DNA of 64,000 bases, from assembly GCF_004340665.1 (NCBI RefSeq), contig NZ_SLWO01000002.1, forward strand, positions 429,587 to 493,586, read 5' to 3'. A model generated the notes under the pieces. That model made no database searches and was not told the origin of the DNA. It worked only from the letters and a program-made list of their open reading frames with translations. This stretch comes from Pedobacter psychrotolerans. Lineage in GTDB: Bacteria; Bacteroidota; Bacteroidia; Sphingobacteriales; Sphingobacteriaceae. Position 1 is the stretch's first letter, and each line of letters opens with the position of its first letter. The position numbers and the translations under genes are program-made. This document shows positions 7,528 to 16,465 of this stretch, piece after piece.

Positions 7528-10500
7528 TTAAAAGTTAGCGGTTAATCCTAGAGAGTAGTTAGATGTTAAGGGGTATCTTGTACCATTATTTGTATTCAGC
7601 TCCGGATCCCAAAGTTTGAATTTACTTATGGTAAATACATTATAACCCATTCCATAAATTCTTAAGCGTTTAATACCTAATTTCTTGATACCCTCTTTCA
7701 AGGTATAGCCAAAGTCAGCGTTTTTCAATCTTAAGAAACTGATATCACGTAACCACCAAGTGCTTGCCTGATAGTTGTTGCTGTTTGTTCCACCGTAAGA
7801 TAATCGTGGATAAACTGCATCCTGACGAGGATTTGTAGGTGTCCAACGATCGGCAGCAACGGCTAACATATTACCTAAACCGCCAGAGTTTGCAAATGAT
7901 GGAATATTTAAAATGATATCAGCATTATCCTGACCTTGAAAGAATAATCCAAAATCGAAGTTTTTATACGTTAATGAGAAACCAAAACCGTACGTGGTAC
8001 TTGGAAGATCTCCCCTTCCGATAATTGTTCTATCGAATGAGTCAATTTTACCATCACCATTTAAATCTTTGTATTTAATATCACCCGGCATTAGTGTACC
8101 AAACTGTGTTGGACTTGCATTGATTTCTGCCTGACTATCAAATAGCTTTTCAGCAATATAACCTACACGTGTTGATGCCAAAATGTTATACCCACGTTGC
8201 TCCATCCAAGGATAAGCCTGTGGCGCCTGATCGTTTTCAATTACTTTATCTTTATTGAAAGTAACATTCGCTCTTAAGTTAAGCGACCAATCTTTAGATA
8301 GTTGAGCATCATATTGAATGGTACCATCAATGCCTTTATTTTCTACGATACCTAAATTACCGATTGGCGTATTAGCCAAACCGATATAATTTGGCACTGT
8401 TCCTCTGGTAATAAACTGGTTTTTCCTACGTTCCTGAAAGAAATCGACAATTAATGATAGGTTGTTTTTAAGGGTCTTCAACTCAAAACCTAAATCTTGT
8501 TTACGCGTTTCTGCCCAGGTTACATCTACACCATAAGCCGTTACACCCAAACCACCAGGAGAAATGTTTCCGTTTTGACCAAATGTATAACCACTTGCAG
8601 TACCTACTTTTGTTAGATAGTAAAAACGCTCACTTTCATTATCTACGTAGCCGCCACCACTTCCACCACTACCTACAATACCATCAGAATAGCGGAATTT
8701 CACCATTTGAATTGCATTTTTTAGAGGTTCGAAAAATTTCTCATTTGATAATAACCACCCTATACCAAAGGCAGGAAAAAAACCATAACGTTTGTCTGGC
8801 GCAAAGTTTTCCGAACCATTATAACCTACATTTGCTTCGAAGAAATACTTATCATCATATGCGTAAGTTGCACGACTGGCAATACCTTGTAAACGATATG
8901 GTAGAGATAAAGTTAGGTTACCCGCGAAAGGTGTTGTATTATCATTTTGATTATATAACAATAAACCAGTTACTGCGTGTTTACCAAAAGTACGGTTGTA
9001 ATTAATGGCCGCTTCTAAATAAATCTTTTTGTCGCCGCCATTTCCAATACCATAATTTAAAAATTCCTGGCCTTGAAGTATTAAGCCATATTTATAACCC
9101 GAAGCTGGGTTTCCTGGTACAATGTATGGATCACTTGGGTTAATTCTATATAAACTTTCTCTCCTTGTTCTGTTAACTGAGCTATTGCTATTCACGTCAA
9201 AAGAAAACATGGTTGTTGCCGATAACCCTGGCATTATTTCTTTTAAGTCTTGTGTTAAACGAATGTTCGAATAAAGCTGGGTACTGTATCCTACCCTATA
9301 TCCATTTCTGGTTACATCACCATAAGGATTTCGCTGATCTGCCTGCGGACTAATTCCCGGCAAACTTCCATTTGGATAAAGAATTGGAAAAGAGGTTGGG
9401 TTAATTAAGAAAGCCTGATTAAAGATATCTTGAGCCAACAAGTTACTCGGATAACTTGTTTGTGCTAAAATCCCTTTAATACCTAAATCCAACTTGGTAG
9501 TACCCGTAATATCCCAATTTAAATTGGCACTCACGTTATAGCGTTCGAAATTTTGCTTAGCTGCATCGTTTACTGCTTCATCAGTTTTAAATAAACCATT
9601 TTCGCCATAATAACCCAGTGAAACATAATATTTTGCGTTGCTTACGCCGCCAGATAAATTTGCCGTTACTGATCTGTTTCTACCAAAATCCTTATAAATG
9701 GCATCAAACCAGTCTACATTTGGATAGAGGATTGGATCTGTTCCTGCTGCAGTTTTTTGAATGGCATCAATAGAATAAGCTGGTGTAAAAGCACCTGCTG
9801 CACCACCTCTTAAATAATCAGAATATTTGGCTTCGTTGGCCAAATTCATGTAATCTACACCATCAATTAAATCTGGTTTTTTGGTAAAACGGCTAATACC
9901 TTCATAATATTCTACATTGATACGAGGTGCGCCGATTTTTCCTTGTTTGGTATTGATTAAGATTACACCATTTGCACCACGAATACCATATACAGCCGTT
10001 GCAGCCGCATCTTTTAGTACGGTGAAATTTTCTACATCGTACACACTAATATCGTTCAGGTTACGGTTTGGAACACCATCAATAATTACCAATGGACCTC
10101 TATCATTTGCGGTTAAAGATGATACCCCTCTAATAAAAATATCCGATCCTGTGGCACCTGGTTCACCATTTCTGGATACGTTAACCACACCTGGTATACG
10201 ACCAGCCAATAACTGGCTCATGCTCGATACTGGTTGTCTCAATTCTGAAGCTTTCACTGAAGATTGCGCTCCTACTAAACTCTCTTTCTTTTGTGTACCG
10301 AAACCTACAATAGCTACCTCTTGTAAATCAGAACCGGTTGTTTCTTTTAAACGAATATCTAAAACGGTTTGCGTACCAACTGTAATTTCTTGAGTATCAT
10401 AACCCACATAAGTGATAATAAGCACTGTATTTTGATCGGGAACGGTAATGGTAAATGCACCATTTACATCAGCGGCTGCACTGATGGAAGCTCCTTTTAC

Positions 10501-10731
10501 CTTAACTCCAGCACCTGGCAATGGCAAACCTGCAGCATCTTTAACAATACCACGGATTACGATATCAGCTTTTAATGGTGAAAGCAAAACCGAACTATTA
10601 ATTTTAATCGCAGAAGCGTTTGCAGAATTATAAAAACCGCTACTAATCACCAATGCAATTGCAATAGCCTTTAATGCGCAATTTTTAAACCTGAGCTTAC
10701 CCTCCGTTAAATGTGTAAGTTTTTTCATCAT
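7528..10731 (-). CDS. SusC/RagA family TonB-dependent outer-membrane transporter (PUL 1)
   Basis: Imports oligosaccharides across the outer membrane using TonB energy together with the SusD protein. The 1067-residue protein has an N-terminal export signal (residues about 1-40), a carboxypeptidase-regulatory-like domain (57-132, VIRGIVKDAAGLPLPGAGV), a plug domain from about 138 (VGFGTQKKESLVGA; LKDAAATAVYGIRGANGVI) and a 22-strand barrel ending in LTANF with the terminal aromatic needed for assembly. Two adjacent ATG codons (10731 and 10728) make the start uncertain by one residue. It lies between the F5/8-type lipoprotein gene (29-base gap) and susD (10-base gap). Confidence 0.97.
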   Translation of the reverse strand: MMKKLTHLTEGKLRFKNCALKAIAIALVISSGFYNSANASAIKINSSVLLSPLKADIVIRGIVKDAAGLPLPGAGVKVKGASISAAADVNGAFTITVPDQNTVLIITYVGYDTQEITVGTQTVLDIRLKETTGSDLQEVAIVGFGTQKKESLVGAQSSVKASELRQPVSSMSQLLAGRIPGVVNVSRNGEPGATGSDIFIRGVSSLTANDRGPLVIIDGVPNRNLNDISVYDVENFTVLKDAAATAVYGIRGANGVILINTKQGKIGAPRINVEYYEGISRFTKKPDLIDGVDYMNLANEAKYSDYLRGGAAGAFTPAYSIDAIQKTAAGTDPILYPNVDWFDAIYKDFGRNRSVTANLSGGVSNAKYYVSLGYYGENGLFKTDEAVNDAAKQNFERYNVSANLNWDITGTTKLDLGIKGILAQTSYPSNLLAQDIFNQAFLINPTSFPILYPNGSLPGISPQADQRNPYGDVTRNGYRVGYSTQLYSNIRLTQDLKEIMPGLSATTMFSFDVNSNSSVNRTRRESLYRINPSDPYIVPGNPASGYKYGLILQGQEFLNYGIGNGGDKKIYLEAAINYNRTFGKHAVTGLLLYNQNDNTTPFAGNLTLSLPYRLQGIASRATYAYDDKYFFEANVGYNGSENFAPDKRYGFFPAFGIGWLLSNEKFFEPLKNAIQMVKFRYSDGIVGSGGSGGGYVDNESERFYYLTKVGTASGYTFGQNGNISPGGLGVTAYGVDVTWAETRKQDLGFELKTLKNNLSLIVDFFQERRKNQFITRGTVPNYIGLANTPIGNLGIVENKGIDGTIQYDAQLSKDWSLNLRANVTFNKDKVIENDQAPQAYPWMEQRGYNILASTRVGYIAEKLFDSQAEINASPTQFGTLMPGDIKYKDLNGDGKIDSFDRTIIGRGDLPSTTYGFGFSLTYKNFDFGLFFQGQDNADIILNIPSFANSGGLGNMLAVAADRWTPTNPRQDAVYPRLSYGGTNSNNYQASTWWLRDISFLRLKNADFGYTLKEGIKKLGIKRLRIYGMGYNVFTISKFKLWDPELNTNNGTRYPLTSNYSLGLTANF

Positions 10732-10759
10732 GATTTTTTCTTAGTTTAAATGGTTCAGG

Positions 10760-11320
10760 TTATTGTTGTTCTTCTGGCACCTCTATTAAACGCCATTCTG
10801 ATAATTGAAAAAGCGAGCCACTGCCTACTGCAGAAATGCTAATTCGATAGTGATTATAAGGTACTTTGTTTTTGAAGTTGTAAGTATTGGTTAGATTTCG
10901 TCCAGAAAACATTTCCTCAGTTCTTTTATCTAGATCCACCCAAGTTGTTCCATCAGTAGAGCCACTAAATTTCCAATCTTTAGGGTCTCTGCCTGGTGCA
11001 TCGTTACCCGAGGTTAAAGTGTAAGAAGCAACTTGTTGAGGTGATGAAAAAGATAACTGCATGTAAAAATTAGATTGATAAGGGTTGATCAAAAATTTTG
11101 TATTGAAATCATTATCAACTGCCTTAGCAGAACCCTCACTGCCAGCAGCACCACCAGAACTTTCTATGTTTACCGAAAGGTTGGCTTTAGCAGTAACATC
11201 TACCTTTGCTTTCCAGGTAAAAAGATCAACAGCTGGATATTCTTCTTTACCACAGCCAAAAAGCAGAGCAAAGACTGCGAGAAGGCCGAGGGCTTTCGTA
11301 GCATTTTTTAAAAAAATCAT
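10760..11320 (-). CDS. F5/8 type C (discoidin) domain lipoprotein
   Basis: A 186-residue lipoprotein with lipidation Cys23 (LLFGC), a short linker, then a discoidin-like beta-sandwich from about residue 50 (ESSGGAAGSEGSAKAVDNDFNTKF) to 182 (YRISISA...FQLSEWRL). This F5/8 type C fold commonly binds carbohydrate, so the protein is probably a surface glycan-binding protein for PUL 1. It is the first gene of the cluster, preceding susC rather than following susD, which is the less common order. The 790-base gap upstream holds two LacI-type operators, so the transcript probably has a long leader. Confidence 0.85.
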   Translation of the reverse strand: MIFLKNATKALGLLAVFALLFGCGKEEYPAVDLFTWKAKVDVTAKANLSVNIESSGGAAGSEGSAKAVDNDFNTKFLINPYQSNFYMQLSFSSPQQVASYTLTSGNDAPGRDPKDWKFSGSTDGTTWVDLDKRTEEMFSGRNLTNTYNFKNKVPYNHYRISISAVGSGSLFQLSEWRLIEVPEEQQ

Positions 11321-11892
11321 AATTAATAATTTAGGTTGTTAGTTACTTAGTATCAGAAATACAGTTAATGTTTTTAACCTTATTCAGATTGTATAGAGAA
11401 TTTCACTTGGAAACATTAATACTAACATTGTTGATTTGGGCACTCGGTTAAATGCCTGAATAATCAGATTGATTCGTTTGGCTATACCAAATTTTGCTAT
11501 CCAACCAACAGAATTAATTATTTAAAGATTTACAGTCTTTGGTACTGTGGTTAAATTATAGCAAGATCTAAATCGGTATATTATTACAGCAGCGACATTG
11601 AAAAAATTATCCTGCTGTCTAAATCTAACTGAAAGTATAGTGTTTGTTTGATGTTTCTTCTCTAGTTATAAACCTGAATAAGCTATTTAATTCGCTGTTT
11701 TTCGAAGATGTTAGTTACGCATCTTTAAAATTTCTTATAATTCAAGAAATTTGAAAACGGTTAAATTGTTGTCAGGAGAATCTGTTAGTTTGTTTTTGTC
11801 ATAGAGGTTTGGTTAGGGTTAAAGGGTTAGTTATCTAATTCTTTTAAAAGGCAAGAAGCGTATTAACAAATTATATCGCTAAAAGCATTGAC

Positions 11893-11904
11893 TAAAACGT
11901 TTTA
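11893..11904. promoter_or_regulatory. LacI-family operator TAAAACGTTTTA (perfect)
   Basis: Perfect 12-bp palindrome, identical to those at 4508 and 15861. It is paired with a second near-perfect site 70 bases away, a spacing that would place both on nearly the same helix face and could allow looping. Confidence 0.65.
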
Positions 11905-11962
11905 TTAACATTATCAAAAAAAGACCGCTAGTTAGGCGGACTTTGAATGATTTATAAACCAC

Positions 11963-11974
11963 TAAAACGTTTAA
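11963..11974. promoter_or_regulatory. LacI-family operator TAAAACGTTTAA (one mismatch)
   Basis: One base from the perfect palindrome. It is identical, on the opposite strand, to the site at 13049-13060. Either this site serves PUL 1 or it lies downstream of the ROK gene by chance; the nearby perfect site supports the former. Confidence 0.55.
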
Positions 11975-12111
11975 TTACATCAATAATAATAAAATTTTAA
12001 TGCGTTACAAAGCAAAATATTTGTTACAATAAAAACATTAAAGCATTTATAATCAATAAGATGATAAAGATGTATAGGGAGGTTATATCATACTTCTATT
12101 TAAGCTAAAAT

Positions 12112-12999
12112 TTAGGAGCCTATGGAGTTAACACGCTCATCACAGCAACTGGCTGCTCCAATTAAAGTAGCGTGCTCTTTTAGCTCTGAAACTTTAATGC
12201 TTGCATCAATATCATTACCTTTTAAGGCAGCAATTAGTTCTGGCGCAAAGGCATGAAAGGCCTGAGATATGTTTCCACCAATTATGACTGCATCTATCTT
12301 ATGTTCATTGATGATGGGGATAAGAAATTGTGCCAGATTGTAGCCGAACTCCATAAATACCCGGGTTGCCAAATGATCATCTTCTACAATTTCCACAAGC
12401 TCTTTTACACCAGCCATTTCTTTTCCACTTAATTGCTTGTATCGTTTTACAAACCACCGGGTAGAAAGATAATCTTCGGCAATGCCATCCAAAAATGGAG
12501 CATTCCATAAATCGGCATCTATTGCCTTCGTTTTTAAACTTAATGATGATCCTAAGCCAGTTCCCAGTGTTAAACCCAATACATTCGAATTTCCCTTGGC
12601 GGCACCAGCAAAAACTTCGCCTTGCAAAAATCCTGCGGCATCATTAATGAAATGAATATTTTCCAGAGGAACATCTAAACGACTGGCTAACTCGGCTTTA
12701 ATATTTACCTGATAAAGTGATTTAAACTTATCCTGATCTTTCATCAAAGATATTCCTTCCTCATAATCAAAAGGACCAGGCATTGCAATTCCTATATTTC
12801 GATTACCATTTTTGATGTTCTTAAACGATTGATTGATGACCTCACACCAGGCCGATAAGATATCTTCTTTACTCTCCTGAGAATTTACAGGGCGACGTTT
12901 GATTGAATCATCAATCAGGCTTCTTGTTTCTAAATCTACCAATGCGGCTGTTATATGCGAGCCGCCGATATCTACACCCAGTGCTACAGGCTTTTTCAT
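12112..12999 (-). CDS. ROK family sugar kinase
   Basis: Predicted ATP-dependent kinase for a hexose (glucose, mannose, fructose or N-acetylhexosamine) in the cytoplasm. The 295-residue protein has the phosphate-1 motif GVDIGGSH near residue 8, the acidic NDAAGFLQGE near 123 and the phosphate-2 region LGLTLGTGLGSS near 143. The family's usual zinc-binding CxCGxxGCxE motif is absent; the corresponding stretch reads WNAPFLDGIAEDYLSTRW. So it is a zinc-free ROK variant and the sugar is not predictable. A LacI-type operator lies 50 bases upstream, tying it to the PUL genes. Mannose released by GH92 would need such a kinase. Confidence 0.88.
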   Translation of the reverse strand: MKKPVALGVDIGGSHITAALVDLETRSLIDDSIKRRPVNSQESKEDILSAWCEVINQSFKNIKNGNRNIGIAMPGPFDYEEGISLMKDQDKFKSLYQVNIKAELASRLDVPLENIHFINDAAGFLQGEVFAGAAKGNSNVLGLTLGTGLGSSLSLKTKAIDADLWNAPFLDGIAEDYLSTRWFVKRYKQLSGKEMAGVKELVEIVEDDHLATRVFMEFGYNLAQFLIPIINEHKIDAVIIGGNISQAFHAFAPELIAALKGNDIDASIKVSELKEHATLIGAASCCDERVNSIGS

Positions 13000-13048
13000 T
13001 TTTTATGTATTTCTATTTTAATTTATTTCAATTCTACCAAATAAATCG

Positions 13049-13060
13049 TTAAACGTTTTA
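13049..13060. promoter_or_regulatory. LacI-family operator TTAAACGTTTTA upstream of ROK kinase
   Basis: Reverse complement of the site at 11963-11974, one mismatch from the perfect palindrome. On the minus strand a TTTATTTG sequence close to the -7 consensus begins three bases after it. Confidence 0.6.
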
Positions 13061-13300
13061 CTAAACGAAAACAAAGATTAACTTGATGCAAGATCTGTAT
13101 GACTAATCTTTGCTCCACATGGCAGTTAAAGTAACATTGGTTGAACACCTGCCCGTGAATAAAATCTTTAATCGGTTACGAAAATAAAGAATCTAAACCA
13201 GCAACAAAATTTTCATCGCACTGATAAATAGCCAAATGCTGCTTTTTTACCATATTATTTGATTCCAGCTACAATTTAAGCCAAGGCTAATATTTATTGA

Positions 13301-15754
13301 TTACTTTATATTCCACCGATCAGCAAGCAATTTTATGAAGTATCCGCCGACAACGCTTCTCGCCTGGAAACCAACCTGCTTACCAGTTTTTGTTTCATGC
13401 CAGTCTGTTAGTGGTACTTTACTTGTTGTTTCCGTAGCAAATTTGTGTACAGGACTAATGAATTTCTCAAAATCGGCCTGATTGTCTGCTAATGTGGCCG
13501 TCCATATAATCCAGTCTGATTTAGTGTAATCTTTCCGACTATCCAGTGGTAAACCAAACTCATTTTGTTTGGTCAGGTAAAAATCTATTTCCTTTTTATA
13601 CACTGTTTCCGGAAATAGGTTTAATTTTAAAAGCTTATCCCAAACCAGGTTATATTTCTGGCTCCAGGTATTTTTATCATTAAAAGTTAAGGCAAAATGA
13701 TCACCGCTACTGGCCAAAGTCTGCCAGTTTTTCGCCATCTCCAATGCTGCGTTTTTATATTTAGTTGCAATATCTTTTTTACCTAGTCCTTCGGCCATTT
13801 GTGCATACGCACCTAAACCCACAATTGCCTTAACTGATAAGTTCGCATTTCGGGCCAGGTGCCCGGCAAAATCATCCGTACACAACTGATTGGCCGGATC
13901 AAAACCTTCCTTTAAAAGATAGTATGCCCAGATGGACATGACTGCCCAATGTTTGGCTGCATAGGTGGTATTGCCATCTGCTTTGGTAATGGCTGCAGCC
14001 AAAATAAGCATATTACCCGCTTCTTCTACTGGCATATCTTCTCCATAAATTTGCCCGTTGGCAATTGGATAGACACCAATATCATGCGCTGGATAAGGTT
14101 TTTTCCACCTTCCGCTTTCTGAATAATAGAAAATGCCGTTGAGCATGCCTTTTAACAATTCAGGATTGTATAACAAATATTGAGGTGCTGATGGGTACGT
14201 TACATCAACTGTATTGATGAAGCCACCGCTAAAGTTTTCTTTTGAGAAAAACAACAAATCTCCATTTGGTGCGTAAACAATTTTATGTGCAGCTATACTC
14301 TGCCTGTAAACAAGTTTGCATAAATCCGCATATTCCTTACCACCTACCCTTTTTGCATCGGCATATAGCTTGGCATCAAATGCTTTTGTTTTTGCCTGGA
14401 GAGATTCGTAATCCATACTGGCTGCTACCAATTGATCTTCGAAAGTATTTGATGCAGATTTTTTCCAGATGGGAAGCAATTGATCACCAAAATATTCGAC
14501 AGATTTCAGGTCATCATAACCCAGCATGAGATATTTCTCTATTGGTTTTGAATTAACCGCTCCAAATGGGATCACTGTACCTAAACTTTGTGTTTTAACA
14601 TTTAAAGCCTGTGTTACTTGTGGATATTTTCCTGTTTTAAAATTTTGGAGATTATCTATCGGTGTTCCAAAAAATTGTGTTGCTTTAAATTGTTTTGGTA
14701 CAGCAATATACAGGTAACCCCAATCAATTCTTAAGTCATCGTTTTTCTTTTTCAGAACAGGCTGTTCAACGGTTCCGGCTTTTAGAATGGAAAGGTTATT
14801 TTCGTTCTTTTTCCAGACCGAAACAGGCTGATCTGGTGTATTTACAGCGAGGTTGGATGATGCACTGAAATAAACATCTACCTGATGCGCTTTTGTATCG
14901 GCTGATTTTACGGAATAAGTGAGGTAACTGATTGGTCTGGCTGTTAAATTCAGGTCATTCAGCAGTAAAGGTGAGGTAAAAGTTAAGTTCAGATTTACAC
15001 CTCCAGCCGTAAAAGTATAAATGGTATTGGTGGCCCCTACCGAAACATTGGTTTGCCTTGCATTTAAAATAGTGGCATTTTGCGGAACTTCCTCTACAAT
15101 GCCCGCATCTAAAAACCTTCCGCCAGCTGTGTTTTTACAGTCGATGGCTAAAATGTTATCACCCTTATTTAAAATACCATCAACCAGTGGAATATAAATG
15201 TATTCATGTACCCAGCCTTCCTTTTCATAAACTTTATGACCATTGAGATACACTGTTACATTGTCATCATGATTGAGCTTTAAATATTTCTTCGTCGCTG
15301 TTTTTTGTGCTAAAGTAAATTTTCTTCTGTAGAAGATTTCATCCGTGTTCCATTTGGTTTTTGACTGCTGATCATCACCAAAAGGTGCTTCACCACTTTT
15401 CCAATTGGTATCCTTAAAGGTTAAAGTGTTCCAATGATCTGCTGGTTTTTGGGTAGTGAAACGGGCTTGATAGCTTGACTCATCAGCCGCAGCAAGGATG
15501 GTTTTATAGGTTTTACTATCCGCACCTAGAAAACGGTATAGCTGCTTATCTACTTTTATGATCCCATCAAGCGCATGCTCTTTACCTGTCCAGTGTTTGG
15601 TAGTTGATTGATTTAACCCATCTCCAAAAGACCAAATGCTTAAATAAGTGTCGTGTGTAATTAAGGGATAAGCAGGTGCTTTATCTTGTCCGAATGTATA
15701 AAAGCTCAAAAATATTAAAGCTGCCAGTAAAGAAAGGTTTTTCATATAGGTCAT
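13301..15754 (-). CDS. DUF4965/glutaminase-like large exported protein
   Basis: An 817-residue exported protein of the family often annotated as glutaminase A (fungal GtaA type; DUF4964, DUF5127, DUF4965 and DUF1793 domains). A signal peptide ends near SFYTFGQ. Residues about 90-220 resemble a jelly-roll carbohydrate-binding module (KYLKLNHDDNVTVYLNGHKVY), followed by the DUF5127-like beta domain and a C-terminal (alpha/alpha)6-like domain (EDMPVEEAGNMLILAAAI near 575; LTDWHETKTGKQVGFQARSVVGGYFIKLL at the end). The barrel resembles glycosidases, so a glycoside hydrolase role is as plausible as amide hydrolysis. A second start at 15745 (MKNLSLL) gives a cleaner signal peptide. A perfect LacI-type operator lies 107 bases upstream. 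Confidence 0.85.
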   Translation of the reverse strand: MTYMKNLSLLAALIFLSFYTFGQDKAPAYPLITHDTYLSIWSFGDGLNQSTTKHWTGKEHALDGIIKVDKQLYRFLGADSKTYKTILAAADESSYQARFTTQKPADHWNTLTFKDTNWKSGEAPFGDDQQSKTKWNTDEIFYRRKFTLAQKTATKKYLKLNHDDNVTVYLNGHKVYEKEGWVHEYIYIPLVDGILNKGDNILAIDCKNTAGGRFLDAGIVEEVPQNATILNARQTNVSVGATNTIYTFTAGGVNLNLTFTSPLLLNDLNLTARPISYLTYSVKSADTKAHQVDVYFSASSNLAVNTPDQPVSVWKKNENNLSILKAGTVEQPVLKKKNDDLRIDWGYLYIAVPKQFKATQFFGTPIDNLQNFKTGKYPQVTQALNVKTQSLGTVIPFGAVNSKPIEKYLMLGYDDLKSVEYFGDQLLPIWKKSASNTFEDQLVAASMDYESLQAKTKAFDAKLYADAKRVGGKEYADLCKLVYRQSIAAHKIVYAPNGDLLFFSKENFSGGFINTVDVTYPSAPQYLLYNPELLKGMLNGIFYYSESGRWKKPYPAHDIGVYPIANGQIYGEDMPVEEAGNMLILAAAITKADGNTTYAAKHWAVMSIWAYYLLKEGFDPANQLCTDDFAGHLARNANLSVKAIVGLGAYAQMAEGLGKKDIATKYKNAALEMAKNWQTLASSGDHFALTFNDKNTWSQKYNLVWDKLLKLNLFPETVYKKEIDFYLTKQNEFGLPLDSRKDYTKSDWIIWTATLADNQADFEKFISPVHKFATETTSKVPLTDWHETKTGKQVGFQARSVVGGYFIKLLADRWNIK

Positions 15755-15858
15755 ATTGGTTAGTTATCTCAGAATAAGTATTTCACGAATTATTTTGGGC
15801 GAAAAAGTGTTGTTGTCGTAAAGTTTAACACTGAAAGACAGAAATCAGCCAATAAATA

Positions 15859-15874
15859 AGTAAAACGTTTTACT
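15859..15874. promoter_or_regulatory. LacI-family operator, 16-bp perfect palindrome
   Basis: AGTAAAACGTTTTACT is a 16-bp perfect palindrome containing the 12-bp core shared with 4508 and 11893. It is the most symmetric operator in the window. It lies upstream of the DUF4965 gene and 594 bases past the lacI stop codon. Confidence 0.7.
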
Positions 15875-15939
15875 ATTCAATATTAAGGACTAAAGACTGC
15901 AAATACAATGGTTCGCAGTAACATTTATATGACGGAATT

Positions 15940-16455
15940 ATTGGGTTGGTTTTCCTCTGTTCGGTGTTATCACTGTACCAGGTATTATGTTCATATGATA
16001 TGTGATGTTTACTTAGTTGGTTGGTGATAGCACCAACCAAAGAAGAATTAAAAACTGCCACTGAACGGCTAACCACCCCCAACCCCTCCTAAATTAGGAG
16101 AGGAGTTCCCCTCATAGCTAGATAAGGTCTCGTCCTAAAAAAAGTTTACAGTTTTTCTCTGTTGGCTGTTATTACGGTAACAGCCATTGTGTTTATATGA
16201 TATGTAATGTTGCTGAATAGGTTGGTGATAACACCAACCAAAAAAAAGGAAGAATTAAAAACTGCCACTGAACGGCTAACCACTCCCAACCCCTCCTAAA
16301 TTAGGAGGGGAGTTCCCCTCATAGCTGCATAAGATCTCGTCCTAAAAAAGTTTACAGTTTTTTTCTCTGGTTGGTATTATCACCGTACCAGCTATTGTGT
16401 TTATATGATATATGCTGTTTACTAAGTAGGTTGGTGATAACACCAACCAAAAGAA
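15940..16455. repeat. Composite tandem repeat, two and a half units of about 205 bp
   Basis: Three copies of an ~85-bp module (about 15955-16040, 16158-16240, 16367-16450) are separated by two copies of a ~115-bp module. The first module begins with GGTTGGTNTTATCACC and ends with its complement GGTGATAACACCAACC, so it has terminal inverted repeats; its right end also folds alone (GGTTGGTG/CACCAACC, 4-base loop). The second module contains the palindrome CCCCTCCTAA/TTAGGAGGGG and ends in AAAGTTTACAG. The landmark TTGGTGATA recurs at 16021, 16222 and 16431 (periods 201 and 209). No protein-coding meaning is supported. Confidence 0.85.
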
Positions 16456-16465
16456 GAAATTATGA

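Larger units (their letters stand above)
11321..12111 (-). other. Long leader/regulatory gap upstream of PUL 1
   Basis: This 791-base gap carries no convincing gene in either strand. Two LacI-type operators lie at its far end (11893-11904, 11963-11974), about 570-650 bases from the first PUL 1 start codon. If the promoter sits next to them, the mRNA leader exceeds 500 bases. A 7-bp stem ACAGCAG/CTGCTGT brackets part of the leader (about 11586-11619). The remaining sequence shows no riboswitch that I recognise. Confidence 0.5.

Noticed and set aside
8583..9005. Plus-strand open frame of 140 codons
   Set aside because: Antisense to susC barrel strands, His/Leu-rich composition as expected for a frame shadow.
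15873..16082. A 69-codon open frame on the minus strand
   Set aside because: It lies wholly in the composite repeat region, has no family likeness and is not repeated as a frame in the other units.
15940..16455. CRISPR-like array
   Set aside because: Only two and a half long units; the parts between repeats are themselves repeats, not unique spacers, and no cas genes are present.
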